Assembly: GCA_015061945.1 (NCBI GenBank)
Contig: SUVP01000002.1
Coordinates: 1-64,000, forward strand
Reading direction: 5' to 3'
From: Opitutales bacterium
GTDB lineage: Bacteria; Verrucomicrobiota; Verrucomicrobiia; Opitutales; Intestinicryptomonadaceae
Length of the DNA stretch: 64,000 nt
The notes under the pieces are model-generated. The model saw nothing but the letters and a program-made list of their open reading frames with translations. It was not told where the DNA came from and ran no database searches. This document shows, one piece after another, positions 1-8,617 of this stretch. The position numbers and the translations under genes were made by a program. The number at the start of each line of letters is the position of its first letter. Position 1 is the stretch's first letter.

Positions 1-1
1 T

Positions 2-1117
2 TGGTGGAATTTTATAACCGTATTGCTTGTAGCCTTAGTCTTTACATATTCAAGAAGTGGAATTTTAGTTGCGACGCTTGAGGCGATATTCTTTATCTTG
101 TTTTATGGAAGGAAGTATTGGAAGATATTTGTAGGTCTTGGAGTCGGTTTATTGATTGTACTACTTGTGTCGGGTGGGTTTGGTCGATTGACATTTGATA
201 CATCAGCATCAAACAGGTTGCTTATTTGGGTAAATGGGCTGTATCTGTTTTTAGCAAATCCGCTTGGAGTAGGGTTGGGAAATTCAGGCGAAATAACCAG
301 TGCATTTTTATTGCCCGACGACATAAACTGCCGAACTCTTATCAATAGTCATTTAACACTACTTTGCGAATTTGGTTTTATCATTGGGGCTGTGTGGCTT
401 GCTATTATATTTACCGCAGTAAAAAACGGAATATCTGCCAAAACATCAAAGTTGAAATTCGCTACATTAAATGCATTCTGTGGATTGTTGATTTCATCAA
501 GCCTTTCTACTGTATTCGATTGGGAAGTTTTACTAAATCCTTCAAAATTTACACATCTTACAGAAGTAAATCTTGCATGTTCGTATTTGTTATTTGGTGT
601 ATTTTGTTTACTTGCAGGTTATTTATTGTTTAAGAATTTTAGAACAAAGACCCTATTAACAAGCTTTTTTGTATTTCTTGCATTAGGTTTTATTATATAT
701 GCGGTGTCCTATAAAATTCTCTTGAAAATCAGAACGTATGATAACGCGACATTCGTGCAAAACTGTAAAACCTCGCAATGTTCTGTTGCTCTCTTCGATG
801 ACGATTACACACTAAAATCAGCTCTGCAAACATTAAGAAAGCTAAAACTCGACGATAACATTCTTATAGCTACAAAGTCTTGGCAATATAAAGAAACATT
901 GCCGAAATTATTCCCTAAGAATTGGATTTTATTCGGCAAATGTGCAGATTTTGCTTCAAGCAATCCAGCCTCACCCATAATCCTAATAAAACCATCGCCT
1001 TATTATAACATTAACAAAAGTACACCACGATCCCAAATCTATCTACCCACATGGGATCCAAAATACAATAGACTGAAAAAAGAATTTCCAAATTTTAAAG
1101 AGATAAGAAAGAGATAG
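2..1117 (+). CDS. O-antigen ligase-like membrane protein, 5' end missing
   Basis: Partial gene: the frame is open from base 2 to the left edge, so the TTG at 23 is probably not the start. The visible part has several hydrophobic segments, an S-R-S-G motif after the second segment (like the T-x-S-R-G of Wzy/WaaL ligases) and a periplasmic-loop motif N-S-H-L. The last 130 or so residues are soluble, with alternating strand- and helix-like stretches. It is a paralogue of the complete protein at 11715-13007: both share the S-R-G/S-G region, a P-x-G-V stretch, a P-D-D, the N-S-H-L motif and a soluble C-terminal domain. The known family joins glycan or lipid-linked chains to acceptors outside the membrane; the substrate here is unknown. 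Its presence suggests a second copy of the 8.6-24 kb system to the left of the window. Confidence 0.75.
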   Translation, partial: WWNFITVLLVALVFTYSRSGILVATLEAIFFILFYGRKYWKIFVGLGVGLLIVLLVSGGFGRLTFDTSASNRLLIWVNGLYLFLANPLGVGLGNSGEITSAFLLPDDINCRTLINSHLTLLCEFGFIIGAVWLAIIFTAVKNGISAKTSKLKFATLNAFCGLLISSSLSTVFDWEVLLNPSKFTHLTEVNLACSYLLFGVFCLLAGYLLFKNFRTKTLLTSFFVFLALGFIIYAVSYKILLKIRTYDNATFVQNCKTSQCSVALFDDDYTLKSALQTLRKLKLDDNILIATKSWQYKETLPKLFPKNWILFGKCADFASSNPASPIILIKPSPYYNINKSTPRSQIYLPTWDPKYNRLKKEFPNFKEIRKR

Positions 1118-1214
1118 TAATATTATCTATAGATATTTTCTTGACAAATTCTAAAAGATATAATAGACTTAATTTATAAAATTTTAGGTGAACTATAAAA
1201 AAAATATCAATATC

Positions 1215-1652
1215 ATGGATAACACAAATATATCTAAAAAATTGTATTGTATACAAAAATATCTTATTATCCAAAATGCTATAAATGGTAAGATAATACA
1301 AGATGCTACCGCATATGCATGGGTTAATGACTTGTACCCATATTTTTCACCCACAAAAGAACATACATTATTTGCAAATGATTTTACGATCACAGAGGAG
1401 CGATTCAAAGAGGTTTTTGATTTCTTATGTCATAAATGGGAAAGTAAAACATATCCAACTTATTATGAATGTGAATCTCATTTTTTTGGCAAAGAATATA
1501 GAGATGAGTTATTAGTAATATTTCGGTATTTATATCTATCTGGAAATTTTGACACAAACTTTTGGGATGCATTACTAAAGCCCGGAGAACATCCAATTGA
1601 AGCTGGTTGTATAATATCTCAGTTTACTCATAATGAACTGAAACTTGAGTAG
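1215..1652 (+). CDS. Hypothetical protein, 145 aa
   Basis: I do not recognise this protein. It is soluble, has no signal peptide, and is rich in aromatic residues and acidic/basic pairs, with two cysteines in the middle and C-terminal parts. I chose the ATG at 1215; a GTG at 1188 in the same frame would add nine lysine/asparagine-rich residues, and neither start has a clear ribosome binding site. It stands alone between the ligase-like gene and the 354-aa protein, in sequence with strong A/T codon bias, so it is probably an accessory gene. Small stand-alone soluble proteins of this kind in islands are sometimes immunity proteins, but nothing in the sequence shows that. Confidence 0.5.
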   Translation: MDNTNISKKLYCIQKYLIIQNAINGKIIQDATAYAWVNDLYPYFSPTKEHTLFANDFTITEERFKEVFDFLCHKWESKTYPTYYECESHFFGKEYRDELLVIFRYLYLSGNFDTNFWDALLKPGEHPIEAGCIISQFTHNELKLE

Positions 1653-1976
1653 AGCGGCATGATTCGTGTATCAACATAGTATATTTATTAATTTTATTAT
1701 TGATGCCTAAGGATATTGCTAAGAGGTAAAAAACTGAGAGTTTGATAACACAGAATAAGAATATCAGAAGAATAAGTCACAACTAAAACAAATATTCTGT
1801 ATCTAACATATATACTCTGATTTATGTGTAATTGTCTAATTTCCTATACTATAATACATGTAGTGTTCCGTATTTATTAATTTTAATAAATATGTCGATT
1901 TTAACAAAGATACACTACTTATATACTTGACAGAAAAAAATAAATTTATTGAATACAAACGTTATTTATATCGTAT
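1653..1976. other. Intergenic region, 324 bp, no gene seen
   Basis: Very AT-rich spacer with stops in all frames. A TTGACA sits at 1927-1932 and could be the -35 of the downstream two-gene unit, but no good -10 lies 16-18 bp after it. I see no RNA gene or repeat. Confidence 0.4.
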
Positions 1977-3041
1977 ATGTCCTCAGCGAAGATTATTTTA
2001 GATATAAAAGGAGGAGAAGCAGAATCTCATAAGCTTCCTGCATCTATCCTTATTTCTATGCTTAAAAATCTTGAAGACCTGTTTTATTTAATAGCAAATG
2101 AAGATCAAGGGATTCAATTTGATTCTAGATTAAGAATATCTACTGAAACTAGAAAAAATTATAAATTTCTGTGTACTATTCCTCAAACAGGATCTTACGC
2201 TCTTCCTATAGAAATAGAATCCCCAAATATTGACGCAGAATTATTTTCAACTCCAGAATCTACGGTTGAGAAATTTAAAAATCTTTTTATTGATGGAAAT
2301 ATAAAATATTACAATAAATACTTTAAGACACCTAAAACAAGATGGAAGGCATTAAATCTTGCGCAATCTGCACTTCCTCCGATAGACAGCAATTATTATG
2401 TTGATATTTTGATGGGCGCAAAATCGGGGAATAGCCGAAAACTCCAAAGCGATTTAAAGAGTTTAGAAAAAGATACACAAGCTTCATTTGATAATATTCC
2501 AAATTTTTCGATTCTTTGTGGATATTTGCAAAAAATAGATTTTAAAGGTAGTTTCTTTGAATTATCATATCCCCCAACAAAAAAAACATTCAAATGCTAT
2601 TATAAAAGTGACGAAATAATAGACAAGATTTTGGATTTTGTAGCGAGAGATAAAGATAACCTAATACAGGTGTCGGGGAATTTAACTATTGGCGAAAACG
2701 AAGAACCAAAAGAACTTTCAAATATATCAAACGTTTGTCTTATAGACGAAAGCCCAATTATTATATCAGAATTCGAGAAAGACAATAAGCGATTTAAATT
2801 CCACAAACAAATACAATTACTTCCGCATATAGATGATACGAAACAACTATATCAATTAGAATATTTGGATTTAGGCTTAGATATTGTGGTTTTTACAAGA
2901 TCAGAATTGGAAGATGAAATCAAAGAGCAAATATCTTTATTATGGTACGAATACGCGGAAGAAGATAATAAAAACTTAACAAATGATGCCATATCTTTAA
3001 AAAACAAACTTCATTCTATCATGAAAGTGGAGGATTTATAA
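1977..3041 (+). CDS. Hypothetical protein, partner of a HicA-like gene, 354 aa
   Basis: Soluble 354-aa protein with no signal peptide or membrane segment. It begins with a short strand-rich part followed by an L-x-x-L-x-x-L helix (residues about 22-40) and a G-S-Y-A-L-P motif near residue 75. The C-terminal 100 residues are acidic and helical. It ends 1 bp before the HicA-like gene at 3043, and that gene's GGAGGA ribosome binding site lies inside its last codons, so the two are an operon. From memory, proteins with this N-terminal pattern occur beside this kind of HicA-like protein in other bacteria, without an assigned function. A regulator or antitoxin-like partner is possible, but it does not resemble HicB. 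Confidence 0.6.
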   Translation: MSSAKIILDIKGGEAESHKLPASILISMLKNLEDLFYLIANEDQGIQFDSRLRISTETRKNYKFLCTIPQTGSYALPIEIESPNIDAELFSTPESTVEKFKNLFIDGNIKYYNKYFKTPKTRWKALNLAQSALPPIDSNYYVDILMGAKSGNSRKLQSDLKSLEKDTQASFDNIPNFSILCGYLQKIDFKGSFFELSYPPTKKTFKCYYKSDEIIDKILDFVARDKDNLIQVSGNLTIGENEEPKELSNISNVCLIDESPIIISEFEKDNKRFKFHKQIQLLPHIDDTKQLYQLEYLDLGLDIVVFTRSELEDEIKEQISLLWYEYAEEDNKNLTNDAISLKNKLHSIMKVEDL

Positions 3042-3042
3042 T

Positions 3043-3339
3043 ATGGCTCAACGAGATCGTTCAGACATCGAATCTGCATTATCAAGCAAAGGTTTTGTTG
3101 CAAAAGGAGGAGATCATACTTTCTATATTTATCATTCAATAGAAGGGAAAAAAACAACTATTAAAACAAAGATAAGTAGAGGATCTGGATATAAAGTATA
3201 TACAACACCTCTACTTTCGGCAATGGCGAGACAATGTAAGCTTACCAAACAAAATCTTTTAAAATTTATAGATTGTTCTATATCCCAACAAAAATACGAA
3301 GAGATATTATCTAAGCAAAATCCAAATCCACTAATTTAA
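3043..3339 (+). CDS. HicA-like (YcfA-type) small RNA-binding protein
   Basis: A 98-aa basic protein. The pattern S-x-G-F in the first helix, then G-G-D-H-x-F-Y-x-Y, a lysine/threonine-rich hairpin and a C-terminal helix pair fits the HicA/YcfA double-stranded-RNA-binding-like fold. His in G-G-D-H is at the place of the catalytic histidine of HicA mRNA interferases. At 98 residues it is longer than classic HicA (about 60-80 aa); the extension is C-terminal. Its upstream partner at 1977 is not HicB-like, so toxin activity should not be assumed. Translation is coupled to that gene, with a 1-bp gap and GGAGGA at 3031. A regulatory or RNA-processing role is an alternative. Confidence 0.65.
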   Translation: MAQRDRSDIESALSSKGFVAKGGDHTFYIYHSIEGKKTTIKTKISRGSGYKVYTTPLLSAMARQCKLTKQNLLKFIDCSISQQKYEEILSKQNPNPLI

Positions 3340-3696
3340 AAACACTAATTGTATATTATTTTCATAGGTGGTGCATTGTCAGATGCTAGATAACTATACA
3401 ATCGTTATGTGTTTATCTGTCTTTATAAATGATATAATTTGGTACAGTTTTTGGTGCAATTTCTGGTACAACTTTAACAAAGTCTATCGGTATACACATC
3501 AAGGAGTATTATTTTTCAAGTTGTAAGCCTCTATCCCGACAACAACAAAGTTGTTCTGAAAATATAAGTTTATCCGATAATATACCTATACTATTATTCG
3601 TACAAATACAGAGTTTTTTGTTGTATAAATCAAAAATTTTTGACATACGCAACAAAAAGATTGACATATTAACATATTAAGGATTATCTACATTAC
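3340..3696. other. Intergenic region, 357 bp, with short repeats and promoter-like boxes
   Basis: No gene seen. It contains the three 12-bp repeats at 3441-3476 (listed separately) and two TTGACA boxes, at 3640-3645 and 3661-3666, just before the gene at 3697. Neither has a convincing TATAAT at 16-18 bp. A weak AAGGA lies 14 bp before the ATG at 3697. Confidence 0.4.
3441..3476. repeat. Three imperfect 12-bp tandem repeats
   Basis: Three consecutive 12-bp units begin GGTACA, GGTGCA and GGTACA at 3441, 3453 and 3465, each followed by a T-rich half. They lie about 220 bp upstream of a gene whose product starts with a helix-turn-helix. They could be an operator or iteron-like array, or simply low-complexity sequence. 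Confidence 0.45.
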
Positions 3697-5538
3697 ATGA
3701 CAATCAAAGAAACGTCCGAACGTTGGAACATTACAGAATACCGAATTAGAGCGTTATGCCGATCTGGTAAAATTCCTGGCGCCAAAAGAATAGGTAAATC
3801 TTGGGAGATACCCGAAGAAGCACTTCGTCCATTAGATACGCGCATAAAGAGTGGACGATATACAAAGAAACAATTACTCCCTTTGCCTACTGGAATATCC
3901 AACTATCTAGTAGCATCTAAAAATTACTACTATATCGACAAAACACTTTTAATAAAAGAATTTTTAGATAGTTGTCCAATGGTGTCACTTTTTACCCGAC
4001 CTCGTAGATTTGGGAAGTCACTCAATATGGACATGCTTAAAACCTTCTTTGAGAAAACAAATGAAGACAATTCTTGTTATTTTAAAGACAAGAAAATCTG
4101 GGCATGTGGAGAGAAATATACACAGCATCAAGGAAAATACCCTGTAATTTATGTATCCTTTAAGGATGCTAAATGCGATGACTGGGACACAACACTTGCA
4201 TTTATAAAACAATTATTACAGTCAGAATTTTCAAGACATGGTTATCTTAAAGACAGTAGCAAGATAGATGATTTTGAGAAATCTTATCTAAAACGTATAC
4301 TGTCTGGAGAAGCCGGCGAAGCTGAGTATATGCGAGCATTTGCAATGTTATCTCAAATGCTACATAAACATCATGGGGTTGCACCTATTATAATCATTGA
4401 CGAATATGACACACCGATACAGCAAGGGCATACTAAAAATTTTTATGACAAAGTTGTGTTATTTATGCGTAACCTCTTTTCTGGCGGGTTAAAGGACAAT
4501 GAACATCTATCCTTTGGTTTCCTTACTGGAATATTAAGAGTAGCAAAAGAGAGTATATTTAGCGGATTAAATAACATTACTGTTTATTCGGTATTAGATA
4601 CAAAATACTCCCAGTACTTTGGCTTTACTCCAAATGAAGTTAGAGCGATCTGTAGTTACTATGGAGTAGCTGACAAATATACAGAACTATGTGATTGGTA
4701 TGATGGTTATAAGTTTGGGACAACAGAAATCTTCAATCCATGGTCTGTAATCAATTACTTTGCAAATAATTGTATACCCAAGGCTTTTTGGCAATCGACT
4801 GGAAGTAATGACATTATCGGTGAAGTATTATCATCTGCTGACGCAGATGTATATGAACAGTTACAAAAACTACTCAGAGGTGAAAGTATAACTTCTTCTA
4901 TAGATACAGGTGTCATATATCCACAACTTCGCAGTAATCCTGCTTCTGTTTATAGTTTCTTATTAGTGTCGGGATATTTAAAAGGAGAATATACACATAC
5001 ATCTAACAATGGCGATGACGCATGCATATTATCAATACCAAATCGTGAAATTGCCTATGTGTATAACAAGGAAATCCTACAGACGCTTGATGATATAATT
5101 CCGCCAAATTCTGCAACATTGCTCCGAGAATGCCTCTACAGAAACGATGTAGACGGTTTTAAGTTAGAATTGGAAAAGTTATTGCGAAATTCCGCTTCTG
5201 TATTTGATACTACACACGAAAACTTTTTTCACGGATTAATGCTCGGACTATGTGCTATAACCGACAATAAGTACATCGTATTCTCTAACAAAGAGTCAGG
5301 ATATGGAAGATTCGATATTTGCCTTACTCCTAGAACAAATTCTAATCCTGCATTTATACTGGAATTGAAGTATGAGAAGAATTTATCCGAAGATCAGCTT
5401 AATTGCTTAGCAGAAAAGGCATTAAATCAGATCTCAGAGAAATGTTATGACACACATCTAAAGCAGACTGGCATCATAACGATATACAAATACGGTATTG
5501 CATTTAGTGGGAAAAATGTTGCAATAAAACACTCTTAA
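3697..5538 (+). CDS. HTH-AAA ATPase-PD-(D/E)XK nuclease-like protein
   Basis: A 613-aa protein of the AAA-ATPase-like/PDDEXK_9 family, common and multi-copy in gut anaerobes and of unknown role. Visible parts: residues 1-45 form an excisionase/MerR-type helix-turn-helix; residues 60-110 carry the family's start (L-P-x-G, Y-x-Y-I-D-K-T) and the Walker A variant R-P-R-R-F-G-K-S at 101-108; Walker B is I-I-D-E-Y-D at 232-237; the C-terminal 120 residues contain F-D-I followed by E-L-K-Y, the D...ExK nuclease motif. It ends with G-I-A-F-S-G-K, the family's usual terminus. The N-terminal DNA-binding domain is an uncommon addition and suggests it binds a defined site, perhaps in its own upstream region. 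Defence or mobile-element functions have been suggested for the family; nothing here decides it. Confidence 0.85.
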   Translation: MTIKETSERWNITEYRIRALCRSGKIPGAKRIGKSWEIPEEALRPLDTRIKSGRYTKKQLLPLPTGISNYLVASKNYYYIDKTLLIKEFLDSCPMVSLFTRPRRFGKSLNMDMLKTFFEKTNEDNSCYFKDKKIWACGEKYTQHQGKYPVIYVSFKDAKCDDWDTTLAFIKQLLQSEFSRHGYLKDSSKIDDFEKSYLKRILSGEAGEAEYMRAFAMLSQMLHKHHGVAPIIIIDEYDTPIQQGHTKNFYDKVVLFMRNLFSGGLKDNEHLSFGFLTGILRVAKESIFSGLNNITVYSVLDTKYSQYFGFTPNEVRAICSYYGVADKYTELCDWYDGYKFGTTEIFNPWSVINYFANNCIPKAFWQSTGSNDIIGEVLSSADADVYEQLQKLLRGESITSSIDTGVIYPQLRSNPASVYSFLLVSGYLKGEYTHTSNNGDDACILSIPNREIAYVYNKEILQTLDDIIPPNSATLLRECLYRNDVDGFKLELEKLLRNSASVFDTTHENFFHGLMLGLCAITDNKYIVFSNKESGYGRFDICLTPRTNSNPAFILELKYEKNLSEDQLNCLAEKALNQISEKCYDTHLKQTGIITIYKYGIAFSGKNVAIKHS

Positions 5539-5752
5539 CACTTTTTTGCGCCATACCTCTTCAAATGTAAGTTTTTTGCTGTAAACTATAAATGGTAAGA
5601 TGAGATATGCAATTACCAATAAATTAATTTTCATGACGAAAGAAAATTTTATTAAGGATAATTTTTATAATATAGATAATAGTAAAGCTAACCAGTAGGA
5701 TTGTGCTTTAGTAAATTTATGTTTTGAGTATATATGCATTATCTCTAAATTA

Positions 5753-7414
5753 CTAATTCCAAATCTTTCTTTTGCACCCCCAAGCTATAAGCACTATAGC
5801 AAATATTGTTTGAATCATTAATGCAGTAGCACAAGTGTTTAAACTAGGGATATATGTTGTTGATTGCATTGTTTGCATATAAGCATCATAAATAGGCGAA
5901 TCTTTCATTGCCGCCATATACCCAGCCCATCCCCAGTATATAGTGATAAATGGGCGACAGCACCATTTTAGGATAATTGGGAGTGCAAGAACGATACCTG
6001 ATAATGGAAGTTGAAATCCTACCAAATAAATGGATAGCGTATTTGCTTTATCAGGAGACGATAAAATAGCACTAAAAGCTAAACATATTAATGTCATAGC
6101 AAGACAAACCAACGCAAGTATAGATGCTTGTTCTATAAAACTACCCGGAAACTTACAAATAAGTTTTACAAATCCACACATCCATATACCTTGAAATATT
6201 GCAATGGAACTTACGAATGTTATTTTTGACAAAACATATGCAACTGGTTTTAACCCTATTAGACGTTCCTTTTCATATAGGTTTCTTTCCGCAGCAATTT
6301 CCCTTGCAGAAGTATTTGCTCCCATTAGAGCTAATAAAATTACTTGAAATAGAATCAAGCCCGTTACCAAACTTGATGTATTTGCAGTTGTCATTTGTAC
6401 TTCTAAGGCACGCTTTATTTCTTCTATAGCACCTAAATTACGCTCTAATGCTAAAGTCTCAATTTGCGGTAAACCACCTATTGCAAAAATAACTACAATA
6501 AGAGGAAATCCAAATGTTATAAGCATAGTTAATGTAAGGTATGTTGTATCCCTAAAAAATAATTTATATCTGCGAGCTAAAAGAAATAGAAATTGGGAAA
6601 TTAAAGATGGTCTTGTTGTATTTTGAGTTTCTGAAAGAGTTACTTCTAATGATTTATCTGATTTGTAGTTTTCATATTTTTCACGCCAATATGAAATTTC
6701 ATATTCATTTAATTTATCGTAAAGGAGTAGGGCATTATCAATTTCAAAGTATGATAGGAGTGCAGGTAAATCACCTCTAAACACAATCTCTCCTTCAAAA
6801 ATAACTGTTATATTTTTAAAGTAATTTAATTTGGCTAAATTGTGTATAATACATATAAATGTCTTACCCTCGGTTTTGCAAAGATCGGACAATAAATCCA
6901 ATATTGCATTTTCAGACAAAGGGTCTAAACCTGAAGTCACTTCATCACAACACATAATCTGAGGATTATTTGCCAGTTCAATGCCGAGTCCCAATCTACG
7001 AAGTTGCCCACCAGATAAAGACGATACAAGCTTAGTTCTATGCTCCGATAACCCAATTACACCTAAGATGTGTTCTAATCGAGATTTTTTTATATGAGAA
7101 TCAGCTACGGAGATATCTAGTGCAGACTGTATAGACTCTTCCACAGTTAACATTGGGTAAGCACATGTAAACTGTGGTGCAAACCCAATTTGTCCAATTA
7201 AATCTTCGGTTTTTGAAATTTGTTTACCATTTAAGGATATTTTTCCTGTTGAAGGTATTATGCCTAACATAGCTTTTACAAGCGTTGTTTTGCCACACCC
7301 AGATGGACCTATGACAGCATTCATTTCGCCATCTTCAAAATCCACAGAGGCATCTGAAATTATATTAAAAGCACTATTTGGTGCAGGAACATATAGATTT
7401 TTACAGGTAAACAT
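5753..7414 (-). CDS. ABC half-transporter (ATPase fused to ABC-2 permease)
   Basis: A 553-aa fusion of an ABC ATPase (about residues 1-230) with an ABC-2-type membrane domain (about 285-553, six hydrophobic segments), the order seen in ABCG/White-type half-transporters. Motifs present: Walker A G-P-S-G-C-G-K-T (36-43), signature L-S-G-G-Q (133-137), Walker B I-M-C-C-D-E (153-158) and H-loop His191. It should work as a homodimer and export a hydrophobic or peptide substrate across the inner membrane. It stands alone, convergent with the gene at 3697 and 180 bp downstream of the ImmA-type gene. The substrate cannot be read from the sequence. It could export the small peptides of the nearby locus, but nothing links them except distance. 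Confidence 0.85.
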   Translation of the reverse strand: MFTCKNLYVPAPNSAFNIISDASVDFEDGEMNAVIGPSGCGKTTLVKAMLGIIPSTGKISLNGKQISKTEDLIGQIGFAPQFTCAYPMLTVEESIQSALDISVADSHIKKSRLEHILGVIGLSEHRTKLVSSLSGGQLRRLGLGIELANNPQIMCCDEVTSGLDPLSENAILDLLSDLCKTEGKTFICIIHNLAKLNYFKNITVIFEGEIVFRGDLPALLSYFEIDNALLLYDKLNEYEISYWREKYENYKSDKSLEVTLSETQNTTRPSLISQFLFLLARRYKLFFRDTTYLTLTMLITFGFPLIVVIFAIGGLPQIETLALERNLGAIEEIKRALEVQMTTANTSSLVTGLILFQVILLALMGANTSAREIAAERNLYEKERLIGLKPVAYVLSKITFVSSIAIFQGIWMCGFVKLICKFPGSFIEQASILALVCLAMTLICLAFSAILSSPDKANTLSIYLVGFQLPLSGIVLALPIILKWCCRPFITIYWGWAGYMAAMKDSPIYDAYMQTMQSTTYIPSLNTCATALMIQTIFAIVLIAWGCKRKIWN

Positions 7415-7557
7415 AATTAAATAACTAAAATATTTTAACGGTATATTAATATTAAACCGTAATAGGCAGAAACGAAGTGATTATCCTCTCAGCAATAATA
7501 TTTTTGATGGCCATTTCTTTATGTTTTTATTTTCACATACATCAACTCCGCACTTGA

Positions 7558-7593
7558 CAAAAAAATCGCAAAGTTTTACAACCTTACGATTTT
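7558..7593 (-). terminator. Rho-independent terminator after the ImmA-type gene
   Basis: On the minus strand AAAATCGTAAG pairs with CTTTGCGATTTT across a 9-nt loop and is followed by a T run. It lies directly downstream of the metallopeptidase gene ending at 7599. Confidence 0.6.
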
Positions 7594-7598
7594 GGATT

Positions 7599-8288
7599 TC
7601 AATCTTTATTATATAATTCATCTATTGTAAATCTATGATGGAAAAGATATGTTGGAATATGATCCTCATCAAATCTAGTCGCAAGTGCGTACAACTCATG
7701 GAATGAAGGAACCGGTACAGCTTCTTCTAATTGTGGGATATGGTGCAATTTTGGTTGCAAAAGTTTTTTAGAATACACAAGGTTATGCAGATGTTGAAAT
7801 AATTGTCTAGCAATATAGTCTGCGGAGTCCTCATTTTTAGCGTACTCTGCCAAATCCTCTGGTATTTTGCCAGTTCCCTTTGCATCAATATATCTTTTAT
7901 AGTAATTTAATTGTTGGTGTATTTGCATTGACTGTGGCAAAACAGGAGCATCCCCATCATGAACGCGTAACATTTGGATAATATGTGCCAACTCATGCAT
8001 TATTCGTAATCTTGCTTCATTTCTACGTAAAGCATGATAAACATATATTTCGAAAATATACTCAGGGACGGTACGATACTCTGTTCTGTACTCGCGAGAT
8101 ATTTTCTTTACTACAACACTTGGACAGGCTACCGTTAGTTGATCGGTTTTGCGAATTCGTATACGTAAGTTTACATTGAAATCATCTGCTATATGCGTTT
8201 CAATACCACGAATAGTGTGTGCCATAACGTGGGATACACTAGTAGCAAACAATTCATTTACTATTTCATTATTATCGTAATAGTTCAT
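7599..8288 (-). CDS. ImmA/IrrE-type zinc metallopeptidase
   Basis: A 229-aa soluble protein with the zinc-protease motif H-E-L-A-H at residues 98-102 and, about 60 residues later, an E-D-S-A-D-Y-I-A-R-Q-L-F stretch matching the third-ligand helix of ImmA/IrrE peptidases. In the known family the peptidase cleaves a partner repressor to induce mobile-element or stress genes, or is the toxin-side partner of a regulatory pair. Here it follows the 83-aa gene at 8292 with a 3-bp gap and shares its promoter, so the two probably act together. The region after residue 170 has no recognised domain. The longer-than-usual N-terminus before the motif is strand-rich and may hold the regulatory part. Confidence 0.75.
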   Translation of the reverse strand: MNYYDNNEIVNELFATSVSHVMAHTIRGIETHIADDFNVNLRIRIRKTDQLTVACPSVVVKKISREYRTEYRTVPEYIFEIYVYHALRRNEARLRIMHELAHIIQMLRVHDGDAPVLPQSMQIHQQLNYYKRYIDAKGTGKIPEDLAEYAKNEDSADYIARQLFQHLHNLVYSKKLLQPKLHHIPQLEEAVPVPSFHELYALATRFDEDHIPTYLFHHRFTIDELYNKD

Positions 8289-8291
8289 ATT

Positions 8292-8543
8292 TTATATGTA
8301 TTTAATTCTCAATAATCCTTCTTTTGCTAAAAAATCATCCTCTAAATCAGCCAATATAAGTGCTTCTATATTAGGGATAGAATCACATGAACAATCGCAA
8401 GATGAAGCGAAAAATGTACGCTCATATCTCGATGCGTTTTCCAATATTTTGATTTTTTCTTTATTTGTAGCAGTATTTATATCCAATCCATTATGATTGT
8501 ATAGCTTGGTTAGTGCGTTTTTTTGTTCTTCATTTCTTGTCAT
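8292..8543 (-). CDS. Small cysteine-containing protein, partner of the metallopeptidase
   Basis: An 83-aa soluble protein with no match I know. The first half is helical (N/K/E-rich, with A-L-x-x-L-Y); the middle carries a compact C-D-C-S-C-D-S motif that could bind a metal or form a disulphide; the C-terminal third is acidic with L-A-D-L-E-D-D-F-L. It has a strong ribosome binding site (AGGAGAA) and the strong promoter at 8582-8611. Position suggests it is the substrate or antitoxin of the ImmA-type peptidase, but it lacks the expected helix-turn-helix. An alternative is a small recombinant-peptide or bacteriocin-like precursor. Confidence 0.55.
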   Translation of the reverse strand: MTRNEEQKNALTKLYNHNGLDINTATNKEKIKILENASRYERTFFASSCDCSCDSIPNIEALILADLEDDFLAKEGLLRIKYI

Positions 8544-8581
8544 ATTATTCGTTCTCCTTGTTTTTAATAGTATAGGAAGAA

Positions 8582-8611
8582 ATTATACAATATTATACTA
8601 TTTTGTGTCAA
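8582..8611 (-). promoter_or_regulatory. Sigma-70 promoter for the 83-aa/metallopeptidase pair
   Basis: On the minus strand there is a consensus TTGACA (8611-8606) and a consensus TATAAT (8587-8582) with an 18-bp spacer, 38 bp upstream of the 83-aa gene's ATG. A second TATAAT-like string lies inside the spacer. It is the best promoter I see in the left half. Confidence 0.7.
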
Positions 8612-8617
8612 TACATT

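Noticed and set aside
1141-1164. TTGACA and TATAAT before the gene at 1215
   Set aside because: Both boxes are consensus but only 12 bp apart, too close for a normal sigma-70 promoter.
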